Below are positions 1 through 9,902 of a DNA stretch of 64,000 nucleotides, piece by piece. The DNA is from Gallionellales bacterium GWA2_54_124. Lineage in GTDB: Bacteria > Pseudomonadota > Gammaproteobacteria > Burkholderiales > Gallionellaceae. The translations under genes and the position numbers were made by a program. Positions within the stretch are counted from its first letter, which is position 1. Each line of letters begins with the position of its first letter. Location: the NCBI GenBank assembly GCA_001801025.1, contig MGWO01000013.1, positions 318,492 to 382,491 on the forward strand, written 5' to 3'. The notes beneath the pieces are model-generated. The model worked only from the letters and a program-made list of their open reading frames with translations, made no database searches and was not told where the DNA came from.

Positions 1-456
1 TTCATTTTTCTTTAACAAATCGTGATGAAAGAAGTGTATGCGGACGACCGCATTGAACTAACCGAATTGTGATCATACAATATTCTGCGCCGCAAAGCAG
101 TCCCGTCAATTGGTTTGCAGTGTATCAGTTATAGACAGCGCCCTTCGGTCGCAACGGGGGGGGGATAGCATTATGGGTTGTGTATTGAGTTGGTATTGGT
201 AGTCATGATTATCGCTAATTGGCTTTTCGCATCCAGTTGTCATGCCAACAGTCTTGCTTTACACGACCCTAAACAGGACGCTCGTGACCTACAGAAATGG
301 CACACTCCCGAAAATCGCTCGTCATAATTCAATGCCAGAAAGCCGCCATTGATACTCAGTCGTCGATTCTCCTTGATACATTGCATGACTGAGCTGGCTG
401 TTACTAAACCCCGTGCACTTTATACAAAATTTCAACAGCTAACCAGTTTGCAGAAA
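1..456. other. gene-free left edge
   Basis: I see no credible coding sequence, RNA gene or repeat array in this stretch, which is downstream of the leftward endonuclease gene. It contains a run of nine G at 156-164. If the island has a left attachment site or a companion DNA methyltransferase, it lies further left, outside the window. Confidence 0.6.
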
Positions 457-1908
457 CTACGGCCCAGACAGATCCCGCACCTCGGTTAGCTCATACAGCA
501 CGGCAACTGCTTTGGTAATGTCATTTACACGCCATTGTGCCCGGCGTTTATTTTTTGACGGCTCGCCAGGCACAAACTTTGGAGCAGGATCAAGATAGAT
601 TACACCGCTATTGATCGCTTTCAGCAAATGCTCAGCCGAAGTTTCCCTGCACCATATAACTTCAGGCGAAAACATCACCTGATACTCAAATCCAGCAGCG
701 ACTTCATCCGTGTTCGGATTAACAACTTTCTCGGCCGAAATATAGATAACTTCGTTGTGTTTAACGCCCCAGTTATTCATCAGACGTTCAAGACTCCAGC
801 CAGCGGCCACAAAACCGTCATCCGCCTCAAGAACAACCTCTACTGCACCCAGTTTTGCAGTGAGCGGGGTAGTCGGATTATAGGGGAATGGCTGTTTATC
901 ACCCTGCTCATTCCGGATCCAGTCAATGCTTGAATCCTCTAGGGCGGCCGTGTGATATTCGCGAATCCTTAGCGTCAGTCCTGATTTGGCACAACGCACC
1001 CCAGCCCGGTGAATACCTGTCACTCGCAGAGCGCCGTCCGACTCATAACCATATTTGCGCATGAATCCTTCGAAGCTCTGAGTGTAAAGTCCAAAGTCAG
1101 GCTCAGGAGTAAACAGTGTAGCTTTTACTTGCGTATGGGTTTTCAGCTCAATTCCATAGATATCACCATCCTTACCCGCATTGGGAATAATTCCAAGCGC
1201 ATGCTCAAGCGTATAGCCACAAACCTGAGTGCCCGTAAAAGGAAGTGTATTTCCAGAAGTATCCAGACGACAGCCCTTCAGCGGGCGCGACACAACCCTT
1301 GCTAACTGGCCAAACAGTTTCTCCCCGCCCCCCTGATCAATCTGCAATACCTTGCAGACTTTTGATTTTTCAAGGCCAGGCAATCCGGCAATTTCTTTAA
1401 GAAGACATGCCGGCATATCTAGATACACTAGGCCCAGACAGGCCCCGCCTGGCAGACGTCCAAGCACCAGCAGCCGTTTACTTTCTGAGTTAGCCTTGGT
1501 GTAGGCAACCGAAAGCGATTGCGGCATGGTGTTTTCTACAGAGAGAAAGCCTGAGAGTCTTGCCTCCGGATATTGGGTATAAACGATTACCTTAACGTTT
1601 TTCGCTTTAACACGCGTTCCGTCGCGCTTTACCCATGCAAACTGATTAAATACCGCCTCTGGGATATTGCTTCCGGGGACTGAGTGATCTTTGGTCTGGC
1701 TGGTACTGCCTCCACGCTCAGCAAGGGAAAGATCAAAGTTGTTATAGAGGGGGCTGAAACTACTGGCAAAGTAAATCTGATTCTTGTCGTTTGCGTTTTT
1801 TGGCAAAACCTTCAGGATCGCCCTGTTGGCGCCCAATGCACGCAATTGCGTCGTAATCTCCGCAAGTGACTCCGCATAATGTTCAAAATCTGAAGGAGGA
1901 AAAAACAC
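457..1908 (-). CDS. MvaI/BcnI-family type II restriction endonuclease
   Basis: This 483-residue protein probably cleaves double-stranded DNA at a short recognition site. The family signature is visible near residues 229-256: GYTLE, then LGI.PN, then GD.YGIELK. The acidic and basic residues E235, D249, E254 and K256 form an E-x13-D-x4-E-x-K arrangement, as expected for the PD-(D/E)xK centre of MvaI and BcnI. Those enzymes are only about 240 residues long, so the roughly 225 residues before the motif are an extra domain of unknown role. No methyltransferase is adjacent on the right, and the left side is cut off by the window edge, so it is either an orphan or has its partner outside. It starts 115 bp from, and divergent to, the DUF3489-recombinase cassette. 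The family call is fairly secure; the recognition site cannot be read from the sequence. Confidence 0.8.
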   Translation of the reverse strand: MFFPPSDFEHYAESLAEITTQLRALGANRAILKVLPKNANDKNQIYFASSFSPLYNNFDLSLAERGGSTSQTKDHSVPGSNIPEAVFNQFAWVKRDGTRVKAKNVKVIVYTQYPEARLSGFLSVENTMPQSLSVAYTKANSESKRLLVLGRLPGGACLGLVYLDMPACLLKEIAGLPGLEKSKVCKVLQIDQGGGEKLFGQLARVVSRPLKGCRLDTSGNTLPFTGTQVCGYTLEHALGIIPNAGKDGDIYGIELKTHTQVKATLFTPEPDFGLYTQSFEGFMRKYGYESDGALRVTGIHRAGVRCAKSGLTLRIREYHTAALEDSSIDWIRNEQGDKQPFPYNPTTPLTAKLGAVEVVLEADDGFVAAGWSLERLMNNWGVKHNEVIYISAEKVVNPNTDEVAAGFEYQVMFSPEVIWCRETSAEHLLKAINSGVIYLDPAPKFVPGEPSKNKRRAQWRVNDITKAVAVLYELTEVRDLSGP

Positions 1909-2097
1909 GCTTGCTTCACCCTTATTTTGGTCATGTAGAAGCGCAGCCTATCAATCACACACTTAAAACACAAGGCTGACAGTGAAATAGCCTTAACATC
2001 TGCCAGGATTCTGACAAATGACTTGATGTATGCCGCCTTCAGAGCGTTACTGGTGTACCGCCACGGTAGTCGTGACGGGCTAAACCAGGAGCATAAA

Positions 2098-2475
2098 ATG
2101 AGCACAAAAACCTCCCGCAACACCGAAAAAATCCTACGCAAATCAGCTTCCCCTTCTGACAACAAGGCAATGCCAGTTCTTCCCACTCCCACAATCTCAT
2201 CCGCGAAAAAAGCGACTCCTCCATCCAGAACACCTGCTCCGCTATCCGCTCAATCGGCAACGGTGACAAACAAGCAGACCCAGATTATCGCTATGCTCCG
2301 TCTGCCTGAGGGCGCAACGCTCACTGACCTGATGGAGGCCACCGGCTGGCAGGCTCACTCGGTACGGGGTGTAATAAGCGGTGCACTCCGAAAACGATTG
2401 GGACTAACCGTCACATCAGAAAAAACCGAGGATGGTACACGCTGTTACCGGATTGCCACGAGCATGCCAGCATGA
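2098..2475 (+). CDS. DUF3489 domain protein
   Basis: This protein of about 125 residues has a low-complexity Ser/Thr/Pro/Lys-rich N-terminus and a C-terminal winged-helix-like domain. The domain contains TKQTQIIAMLRLPEGATL-type text followed by a DLMEATGWQAHSVRG segment, the hallmark of DUF3489. The ATG at 2098 is preferred over an upstream in-frame start because CAGGAG lies just upstream. Its stop overlaps the next start as ATGA, so translation is probably coupled. In other bacteria this family sits directly before DUF2924 and a large serine recombinase, as here. It probably helps the recombinase bind DNA or controls excision, but that role is inference. Confidence 0.85.
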   Translation: MSTKTSRNTEKILRKSASPSDNKAMPVLPTPTISSAKKATPPSRTPAPLSAQSATVTNKQTQIIAMLRLPEGATLTDLMEATGWQAHSVRGVISGALRKRLGLTVTSEKTEDGTRCYRIATSMPA

Positions 2476-2849
2476 GCATAGAGATGACGAAACTGCTAAA
2501 CATGAACCGGACTGATCTGGCAAAAAAGTGGGCTGAAGTTTTTGGACATCCTGCTCCAAACAAAAGCAGAGAGGATTTGCTGCGCCAGACCCTGGGGTGG
2601 CACCTGCAGGCTTACAATCAAGGAGGGATTTCCCGTGTTGATCAGAAACGCATGCGTGGGGCTGATACAAAGACACTGGCGGCGGGGTCTCGCCTGATCA
2701 GAGTCTGGCAAGGCGAAACCCATCAGGTGATGGTGCTGGACAGCGGTTTTTCCTACGCAGGACGGCACTGGAAAAGTTTAAGCGCCATCGCACGAACCAT
2801 TACCGGCACGGCATGGTCTGGCCCTGTGTTCTTCGGAATCAAGAAATGA
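2472..2849 (+). CDS. DUF2924 domain protein
   Basis: The 125-residue product matches the DUF2924 pattern. It has a helical N-terminus (L..W...FG..AP....ED.LR..L.W..QA), then GSRLIRVWQGETHQV, then GFSYAGRHWKSLSAIA and a terminal TGTAWSGPVFFGI motif. The gene overlaps both neighbours by ATGA, so DUF3489, DUF2924 and the recombinase form one translational unit. The family has no assigned function. Its fixed position before a serine recombinase suggests an accessory directionality or DNA-binding factor, which is inference. Confidence 0.88.
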   Translation: MSIEMTKLLNMNRTDLAKKWAEVFGHPAPNKSREDLLRQTLGWHLQAYNQGGISRVDQKRMRGADTKTLAAGSRLIRVWQGETHQVMVLDSGFSYAGRHWKSLSAIARTITGTAWSGPVFFGIKK

Positions 2850-4534
2850 GCACAAACCATCCAAGCCTCAACTGTGCAATTTATACCCGAAAGTCGTCTG
2901 ATGAAGGGCTCGAGCAAAGCTTTAATTCACTCGATGCCCAGCGGGAAGCATGTGAAGCTTTTGTATTGAGTCAGCGTCAGGAAGGCTGGCGTGCGCTGGA
3001 CACACACTATGATGATGGCGGCTACTCCGGTGGAACAATGGAACGCCCCGGCCTTAAGCGCATGCTGGAGGATATTGAGAAAAAGCGCATCAGGGTGGTA
3101 GTCGTCTACAAGGTAGACCGCCTAACACGCTCGCTGGCCGATTTTGCCAAGATCGTCGAACGTTTCGATTCAATGGGTGTTTCCTTCGTTTCGGTGACAC
3201 AACAATTTAACACCACATCATCGATGGGCCGGCTCACACTGAATGTCCTCCTCTCCTTTGCACAGTTTGAGCGGGAGGTGACGGGAGAAAGAATACGCGA
3301 CAAAATCGCGGCCTCAAAACAGAAGGGCATGTGGATGGGTGGAGTTCCTCCCATTGGCTATCAGGGACATGAGCGCACGCTGGTAGTCGATGAGTCCGGT
3401 GCGAACCTGATCCGGAACATTTTTAACCTCTATCTGACACTGGGATGTGTCCGACAACTGAAGCATGAGCTTGATACGACAGGAATTGCCACCCCGCATC
3501 GAACCTCCAAGAGCGGACGTCCTCACGGTGGCCAGATTTTTAGCCGGGGACATCTTTATCGGATCCTGTCCAACCCAGTCTATCTGGGACAGATCAGCCA
3601 TCGTGAAAAAGTATATCCGGGACAGCATCCGTCCATCATTGACAAGGCACTTTGGGACGCTGTTCAGGCTAAACTTGCTTCGAACATGCAGGGATTTAAA
3701 CAACGTCAGTCAGTGCCTTCAGAAAGTCTGCTGGCGGGACTACTGTTTGATGCTCAGGGACTGCGGCTTATTCCCTCGCACAGCCAAAAGAAAAGCAGAC
3801 GTTATCGCTACTACGTTTCAGAATCGCTGATTACCTCCGTCCGCGCCAAAGCAACAGACGGTATCCGGTTGCCGGCGCAGGAACTGGAAACGCTTGTCGT
3901 TAACTCCCTGCGTGACTGGTTGTTCAATTCAGATGCCGTATTGGATGGTTTAAACCATCCTGATCCCTCAGCCATACAAAGCATCCTCGCCCAGGCACAA
4001 CGTACCGCAGTCACGATGCAAGAGCAAACCGAGGAACGCCACCATGCCGTGCACAGCCTGATCCACAAGGTGATTGTTGATCAGGAGGCAGTTCGAATCC
4101 ACATTTACCCGCAAGCACTTCTCAATCGAGGTACACAAAATAAAACCAGCAACGCGCTATCAGTGGAGCTATCGGTTCCCGTTCAGGTACGCCGCTGTGG
4201 TCTGGCGATGCGTCTGATCATCCAAAGTTCCAATCAGCAGCAATGCCAAAATCCCGATACCCGATTGATCCATCTCATTAGCAAGGCACGTGACTGGCTT
4301 GAACGGCTTACATCAGGCAAAGCAAAAAGTGTGATGGAGATAGCTGAGGCTGAGGGGGTTACTAACTCTTACGTCACCCGGGTAATCTATCGTGCCTTTC
4401 TGGCTCCCAATATTGTTCGGGCAATCTTAGCCGGAACACAACCTCCCAGCCTGACGCTTGATAAGCTTAAACAAAATCTGCCGCTACCCATAAACTGGGA
4501 CGAGCAGAAGAAACTTTTTGGTTTTACTGACTGA
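2846..4534 (+). CDS. large serine recombinase (resolvase/recombinase family)
   Basis: This 562-residue site-specific recombinase would cut and rejoin DNA through a 5'-phosphoserine link. The catalytic serine is S17 in the YTRKSS motif, and the resolvase domain continues with LDAQR, the DDGGYSGG segment and the YKVDRLTRS region. A recombinase domain, a zinc-ribbon-like segment lacking the usual cysteines and a C-terminal helix-turn-helix (EIAEAEGVTNSYV, then FLAPNIVRAILAG) follow. That layout is typical of the DUF2924-linked subgroup. The start at 2846 overlaps the DUF2924 stop as ATGA and removes an unlikely 11-residue extension. It is the only mobility enzyme in the island and the likely agent of its transfer. 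Confidence 0.9.
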   Translation: MSTNHPSLNCAIYTRKSSDEGLEQSFNSLDAQREACEAFVLSQRQEGWRALDTHYDDGGYSGGTMERPGLKRMLEDIEKKRIRVVVVYKVDRLTRSLADFAKIVERFDSMGVSFVSVTQQFNTTSSMGRLTLNVLLSFAQFEREVTGERIRDKIAASKQKGMWMGGVPPIGYQGHERTLVVDESGANLIRNIFNLYLTLGCVRQLKHELDTTGIATPHRTSKSGRPHGGQIFSRGHLYRILSNPVYLGQISHREKVYPGQHPSIIDKALWDAVQAKLASNMQGFKQRQSVPSESLLAGLLFDAQGLRLIPSHSQKKSRRYRYYVSESLITSVRAKATDGIRLPAQELETLVVNSLRDWLFNSDAVLDGLNHPDPSAIQSILAQAQRTAVTMQEQTEERHHAVHSLIHKVIVDQEAVRIHIYPQALLNRGTQNKTSNALSVELSVPVQVRRCGLAMRLIIQSSNQQQCQNPDTRLIHLISKARDWLERLTSGKAKSVMEIAEAEGVTNSYVTRVIYRAFLAPNIVRAILAGTQPPSLTLDKLKQNLPLPINWDEQKKLFGFTD

Positions 4535-5042
4535 CTACTGACCGGCAATCGCCACGAGTTACAACAATAAAAATCTTTTAATCTTACGCTGCTCTCGCAG
4601 CACAATAATAAAATTGGCCACTCATCTGACCACGAACCAGCCACCTGTTTCAACATCAAAGCTGCCACTCATTACGGTGTCGTGTTGCCACCAAAGCTGA
4701 TCTCACAGAAGGCCTGCTCTTCGGCCTCGGTCACAGGCTCAGTTTGGTCGAACTTCCTCTCTGGGCCCTAAAGCGGACACAGACTATTAGCACTCAGAAG
4801 TGCTGACCTGCACGTTGCAACGAGCGCAGAACAGCACCGGATACTCAAATTTGAAATCACAACTCGTTGCGCGACTGAGCGATAATACCAACAACAATGC
4901 GAGTGACGCGGTCAGAACGGGCATCGGGGATAGCAACGCGCCAGCGAATACTCTAGTGTAATGCCCGAGTACAGGGGCGGCTGTCGGGGCCCCTTGCTCA
5001 AGCTCGATCAGCTCAATACAAGAAGAGAAAGCAGAAGCCAAC
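4535..5042. other. gene-free stretch between recombinase and STAND gene
   Basis: About 500 bp with no convincing reading frame on either strand. A small hairpin (GCTGC, loop TCTC, GCAGC) lies near 4588-4603 but lacks a T-tract, so I do not call it a terminator. The promoter of the STAND gene must be here, but I see no strong consensus. Possible decayed insertion material cannot be identified by eye. Confidence 0.4.
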
Positions 5043-8000
5043 ATGATTGTAGAGGCCAACTGGGGGAATTTCAGGGCGAAATTCAACGGACGAGAGCCGC
5101 AGGCTTTCGAATGGTTGTGCTCGTTGCTCTTCTACAAAGAGCACGGCCATCCGACCGGCGCTCTGAGGTACTTCAATCAACCAGGTATCGAAGCGGAGCC
5201 CGTAATCGTCGGAGCCGACGTGATCGGATTTCAAGCGAAGTTCATCGATACCGGACTCTCAAGTTATACGGCGAAACTCACCGGAGCCATAGACACTGCA
5301 AAGGCTCAACATCCGAAGCTCACGCAGCTTTATTTTTATGTGAATGTCGACTTCGGAATGAGCAAGAAGCCCGAGGTCAAAGATCCGCCGTACAAAACTG
5401 AGATCGAAGAGCATGCCAACTCGAAAGGAGTGGCGATTACGTGGAAGACAGCGAGCTTTTTCGAGACGCCATTCGTCTGCGAGACGAACGCCAACATCGC
5501 GAGCCACTTCTTTACGCTCAGCACTGGTGTCATCGACTTTGTTCAAGAGATTTCGCACCACACAGCGGTAGTCCTCGAGTCCATCCGCTCGGCGATTGTA
5601 GTCGAAGGGAAGTCCATCAAGATGGATAGACGGGCGCTCGTTGCGCGCCTGAAAGACACACTGTCGAAATCATCGCTGGTGATCATCAGCGGGGAAGCAG
5701 GCGTCGGAAAAACAGCAGTCATCAAAGACCTCTACGAGGAGGTAAAGGAGAAGACTCCGTTCTTCGTGTTCAAAGCGACAGAGTTCAACGTCCCGCACGT
5801 CAACCAGCTCTTCAAGGGCTACGGTGCGTTCACCTTCTCAGACTTCATTCGTGAACATGGAGAGTTCGCCGAGAAATACGTCGTCATCGATTCGGCCGAG
5901 AAACTAACCGATCTCGTTCAACCGGAAGTGTTTCAAGAGTTCTTATCGATGCTCCTCAGCGGCGGATGGAAGATTCTCTTCACGACTCGCTTGAGCTATC
6001 TTGACGATCTCAAGTACGCATTTATTGAGCTCTACAACGCCCCGTTCGAACCGCTCAACATCCCGGGGCTAACTCAGGATGAGCTAGTCGAACTCTCTGT
6101 AGAGAACGAATTTTCGTTGCCTGAGAACGAGCGGCTACGTAGGTTCCTCCAGAATCCGTTCTACCTAAACGAATATCTGCGCATCGACGCGAAGGGTAAC
6201 AAAAATACAAGTTACGCGGAATTTCGAGAGTCCATTTGGAACCGTCAGATCGCGCACTCTTCGTACCAGAAAGACAATATTCACCGAAAACGTGAAGAAT
6301 GCTTTCTTGAAATCGCCTGCAAGCGAGCTGCGTCGGGTCACTTCTTTGTAACGGTCGAGGGACAAAGCGAGGCACTTCGACAGCTTGAAACTGACGAGAT
6401 CATCAAGTTTGATTCAAGAGCAGGAGGCTACTTCATCACCCATGACATCTATGAGGAGTGGGCGCTTGAGCGGACGATCGAGCGGTCGTTCCGTGGAATG
6501 ACGGACTACGGACACTTTTACCAAGAGATCGGCGACGCTTTGGCAATCCGCCGATCATTTCGAGGCTGGCTCTCTGAGAAGCTCGGTGCCAACGACGGCG
6601 ATGCAGCGAGACTGATTGAAGCCACGGTAAGTAATGACGCGATATCGGGCCACTGGAGAGACGAGGCCGTCGTTGCCGCCCTGCTTTCTAACTATTCTGG
6701 TACGTTCATCCAGTATTTCGAGAAGAAACTACTGGAACTACCGCCAAGGGTTGTAGAACAAGGTCAGTCCTCCTCCGCCGTCTCCACCTTTTCGGATCGT
6801 TTCGCATACGAAAACAGCCTGCTCCGCCGAATTCTTTTCCTGATCCGCATTGCGTGCAAAGACGTGGACCAAGCGCTATTGAGCGCATTGGAGAAACTAC
6901 AAGACGCGCAGATTGGCTTTTCGTCCATCATGACGAAACCCAAGGGCTCCGGCTGGGTCAGCGTTATCGATTTCCTGAATCGCAACAAGGCGAAGGTTGC
7001 TCTACACTATATGCACGCCATCCTACCTTTGCTCGACGACTGGAATCGTTACTCCAAAAGGGGCGAGACCACGAAGGCTGCGACCAAAATCGCGTTGTAC
7101 TACCTCGACGCTCTCACGAAGGATGAAGAGTTCCCGTATAGCTCGAGGAGCGAGGTGGGAGGACAGCTCATCCGTGTCATTCTTGCCGGTTCCGGAGAAG
7201 TGAAAGAGCAGCTCGGGGAAATATTCAGAGGCGTGATCGCGCGCAAGGAAGTCTCACACCTCAGTCGCTACCACGAACTTGTTACGGCTGCACTATCGTC
7301 GATCGATAAGTGCGCGATTGTCGCCGAGAGTCTCCCGAAGGAAATTATCGGCCTCGCGAGTGTTACTTGGCCCTATACGCCGCCAGAGAGAGACGGCTGG
7401 GGTTCCGACTACCGGAACGACATCGAGCAATACTTCAATCTACCTCCCGACCACCAAGACTATTACCCCGCAAGCGCCTTTCAAACGCCGATACTGCGAT
7501 TATTACAGGTAGCGCCGAAGGAGACGGTGGACTTCATTGTCGAATTCACCAATAGGTCGATCGAGTATTTTGCGAAGACTGATTTGGGACAACGCGAAAT
7601 CGAGGAAGTCTACGTTTACCTGACGCCTTCCGAACGACCACTGAAGCAATACATATCTCATAGACTTTGGATGATGTATCGCGGCGGGCAGGCGGCACCG
7701 ACGCTCCTCGAGTCGATCCACATGGCACTTGAAAGGTGGCTCCTTGCAGCTGCCAAGCAGGCGTCAGCGGAAGTAATCGAGAACTGGTGCCTGTATCTCA
7801 TAAAACACTCGCGCTCCGCTTCGATCACGGCGGTCGTTGCGAGTGTCGCGCTCGCTGAGTCCTCAAAACTGTTCAACGTCGCGCTGGTGCTTTTTCGAAC
7901 CAAAGATTTCCTTTCCTTTGACCTCGCGCGGATGCAGTTCGACATGACCTCACGGAGCCTATATTCGATCGCTCATGATCCTACCGGGCTCTTCATGAAC

Positions 8001-9878
8001 GAGCGGCTTCGAACCTGCGACGACACGCACCGCCGTTGGTCGCTCGAAAACATCGCCTTGCGGTATCAGCTGTTCCGAAGCGGGGCCGAAGACGAAGAGT
8101 TGACCAAACGGCGGCAAGAGGCTGTATGGGCGATGCTTGATGAACATTATTCGCGGCTGCCCGACCAGGCTGCCGAGACGGAGGGCGACAAGTCTTGGCG
8201 GCTATGCCTCGCGCGCATGGATCGTCGAAGGATGAAAATCTTGGCCGAGACGAAGGATGACGGCGTATTCCTGACCTTTAATCCCGAAATCGATCCTGAT
8301 CTCCAGAAGCACAGCGAGGAAATCCAAGCGAGAATCACAGAGGAGAGTCAATACATCCCTCTCAATCTATGGGCGAACAAAAGATGGCAAGGAAACGAGG
8401 GCGAGTATTCGAAATATGCGCTGTACGAAAGCGATTACAAACGGGTCGTGACCGACACGAAAGCTGTCTGCGAGGGACTACAGACCGATCAGGCAGCAGA
8501 TCAGCACTTTAGATTGTTCTATCGCTCAATACCGCCAGTTGCGTGTGCGGTCCTCATGCGCGACTTTGCAGTCAAACTCGACCCAGACGAGCGGGAGTTT
8601 TGCAGGGACGTCCTGCTTGACTATGCGTCGCTGCCGCTTAAAGGCCCCTACGATTATCAGATCGGAAATGGCCTCGACGCTGCCATCAACGCACTGCCGC
8701 TGCTAATTCAGCCTTTCCCAGAGTGTCGAGACGACGTAAAGGGCATGCTGTTACTCACGCTCTTGGACCGCAACCCCGTGGGAATGAATCAACGCTTTGC
8801 CGATCATGCCGTATCGGCAATCCTCAACACACTTTGGAAGACAAATCCGCAAGACGCAAACGCCCTATTCCTTGGTTACCTACGCCTCCAGTCCGCATAC
8901 GAGAAGCTCTGCGAGACGGTCATGCGCGAGAACAGAAAGAAGGGAGTCTATGAGTTCCATCATTTCACGGTGATTCAGCGCTTCGCGGCGGAATACGAGC
9001 AAGAAATCGAGCAAGTCCTCCGCAACGAGCTCACGCCAGACAAGTTGCCGCCGCTCGTGGACACGAAAATCGACGCACTAGTCACCGCATTTGTACTGCT
9101 CCCATTGGGAACCAAGGAGCCGCACCATAAGGCATTTGTGATCGAATTAACCGCGATGATGGCGAAGCGCGTGAAACGTAGAAGCCAGAACGGTGAAGAG
9201 CAAGTTGACTTCAACGCTCGACACAGTTTCCTTCAGAAGTTCGCGCACTTCGTGCTTAGTGCCGACAGTGCCGATATCCAGGCGTACATTCAGCCGCTCG
9301 TCGACAACTTCAAGACTATTGATTACACCGAGTACATCTTTCAGGAGTTCGTGAGCGCAGAAGATTCGCTCAACAAGTACGATGTGTTCTGGGAGGTTTG
9401 GGAGCTGTTTTATCCGTGCATCCACGCACTTTGTCAGCGAAGCGCATATTTTCATTCGTCGAGCACCGTGCACAATTACCTGCTCGCATGGCCGTATTGG
9501 AGGAAGGGCGCTAAGGAATGGCATTCGCTCAAGGATCGTGAAAAGAGATTCTTCCAACGAGTCGCTCGCGATATTGGCAGTCATCCCGCAGCTCTGTACT
9601 CATTGGCAAAACTGCTCAACGAAATTGGCTCAGGGTTTGCTTCGGACGGAATATTCTGGGTGAGCGAAATTCTCGAACGTGGTGTCAATCTTGCAAACGA
9701 AAAGCTGGAGACGAACACGATCTACTACGTAGAAAACCTCGTGCGCGGATTCGTTCTACGTAATCGTCACAAGGTGCGGACGACGCCGCAGATTAAAGCA
9801 GCAATTCTGATCATTCTCAACTTCCTAATCGAGAAAGGTTCAGTCACCGCCTATCTCGTTCGTGAAGACGTACTTTAG
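5043..9878 (+). CDS. Avs-like STAND NTPase with N-terminal nuclease-like domain
   Basis: This 1,611-residue protein has the architecture of an antiviral STAND ATPase. Residues about 1-130 look like a restriction-endonuclease fold: a helix FEWLCSLLF, acidic residues at 50-52, and Q64-A-K66 in the strand GFQAKF, resembling the QxK site of Mrr/Cap4-like nucleases. A P-loop NTPase follows, with Walker A GEAGVGKT at 217-224, Walker B-like YVVIDSAEK at 279-287 and a WKILFTTR strand near 309. The remaining roughly 1,200 residues look like helical repeats with no motif I recognise; in Avs proteins this part senses phage proteins. By length and nuclease type it is closest to the Avs4 class, but subclass assignment needs a profile search. 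It is transcribed towards a CHAT gene only 24 bp away. Confidence 0.72.
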   Translation: MIVEANWGNFRAKFNGREPQAFEWLCSLLFYKEHGHPTGALRYFNQPGIEAEPVIVGADVIGFQAKFIDTGLSSYTAKLTGAIDTAKAQHPKLTQLYFYVNVDFGMSKKPEVKDPPYKTEIEEHANSKGVAITWKTASFFETPFVCETNANIASHFFTLSTGVIDFVQEISHHTAVVLESIRSAIVVEGKSIKMDRRALVARLKDTLSKSSLVIISGEAGVGKTAVIKDLYEEVKEKTPFFVFKATEFNVPHVNQLFKGYGAFTFSDFIREHGEFAEKYVVIDSAEKLTDLVQPEVFQEFLSMLLSGGWKILFTTRLSYLDDLKYAFIELYNAPFEPLNIPGLTQDELVELSVENEFSLPENERLRRFLQNPFYLNEYLRIDAKGNKNTSYAEFRESIWNRQIAHSSYQKDNIHRKREECFLEIACKRAASGHFFVTVEGQSEALRQLETDEIIKFDSRAGGYFITHDIYEEWALERTIERSFRGMTDYGHFYQEIGDALAIRRSFRGWLSEKLGANDGDAARLIEATVSNDAISGHWRDEAVVAALLSNYSGTFIQYFEKKLLELPPRVVEQGQSSSAVSTFSDRFAYENSLLRRILFLIRIACKDVDQALLSALEKLQDAQIGFSSIMTKPKGSGWVSVIDFLNRNKAKVALHYMHAILPLLDDWNRYSKRGETTKAATKIALYYLDALTKDEEFPYSSRSEVGGQLIRVILAGSGEVKEQLGEIFRGVIARKEVSHLSRYHELVTAALSSIDKCAIVAESLPKEIIGLASVTWPYTPPERDGWGSDYRNDIEQYFNLPPDHQDYYPASAFQTPILRLLQVAPKETVDFIVEFTNRSIEYFAKTDLGQREIEEVYVYLTPSERPLKQYISHRLWMMYRGGQAAPTLLESIHMALERWLLAAAKQASAEVIENWCLYLIKHSRSASITAVVASVALAESSKLFNVALVLFRTKDFLSFDLARMQFDMTSRSLYSIAHDPTGLFMNERLRTCDDTHRRWSLENIALRYQLFRSGAEDEELTKRRQEAVWAMLDEHYSRLPDQAAETEGDKSWRLCLARMDRRRMKILAETKDDGVFLTFNPEIDPDLQKHSEEIQARITEESQYIPLNLWANKRWQGNEGEYSKYALYESDYKRVVTDTKAVCEGLQTDQAADQHFRLFYRSIPPVACAVLMRDFAVKLDPDEREFCRDVLLDYASLPLKGPYDYQIGNGLDAAINALPLLIQPFPECRDDVKGMLLLTLLDRNPVGMNQRFADHAVSAILNTLWKTNPQDANALFLGYLRLQSAYEKLCETVMRENRKKGVYEFHHFTVIQRFAAEYEQEIEQVLRNELTPDKLPPLVDTKIDALVTAFVLLPLGTKEPHHKAFVIELTAMMAKRVKRRSQNGEEQVDFNARHSFLQKFAHFVLSADSADIQAYIQPLVDNFKTIDYTEYIFQEFVSAEDSLNKYDVFWEVWELFYPCIHALCQRSAYFHSSSTVHNYLLAWPYWRKGAKEWHSLKDREKRFFQRVARDIGSHPAALYSLAKLLNEIGSGFASDGIFWVSEILERGVNLANEKLETNTIYYVENLVRGFVLRNRHKVRTTPQIKAAILIILNFLIEKGSVTAYLVREDVL

Positions 9879-9902
9879 CTTCGGCTCACCTAAATTCTCA
9901 TC

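Noticed and set aside
156..164. Run of nine G as a phase-variation tract
   Set aside because: It lies in a gene-free stretch, not within a reading frame or a recognisable promoter, so there is no target to switch.
4588..4603. Terminator after the recombinase gene
   Set aside because: Short 5-bp stem without a T-run on the plus strand.
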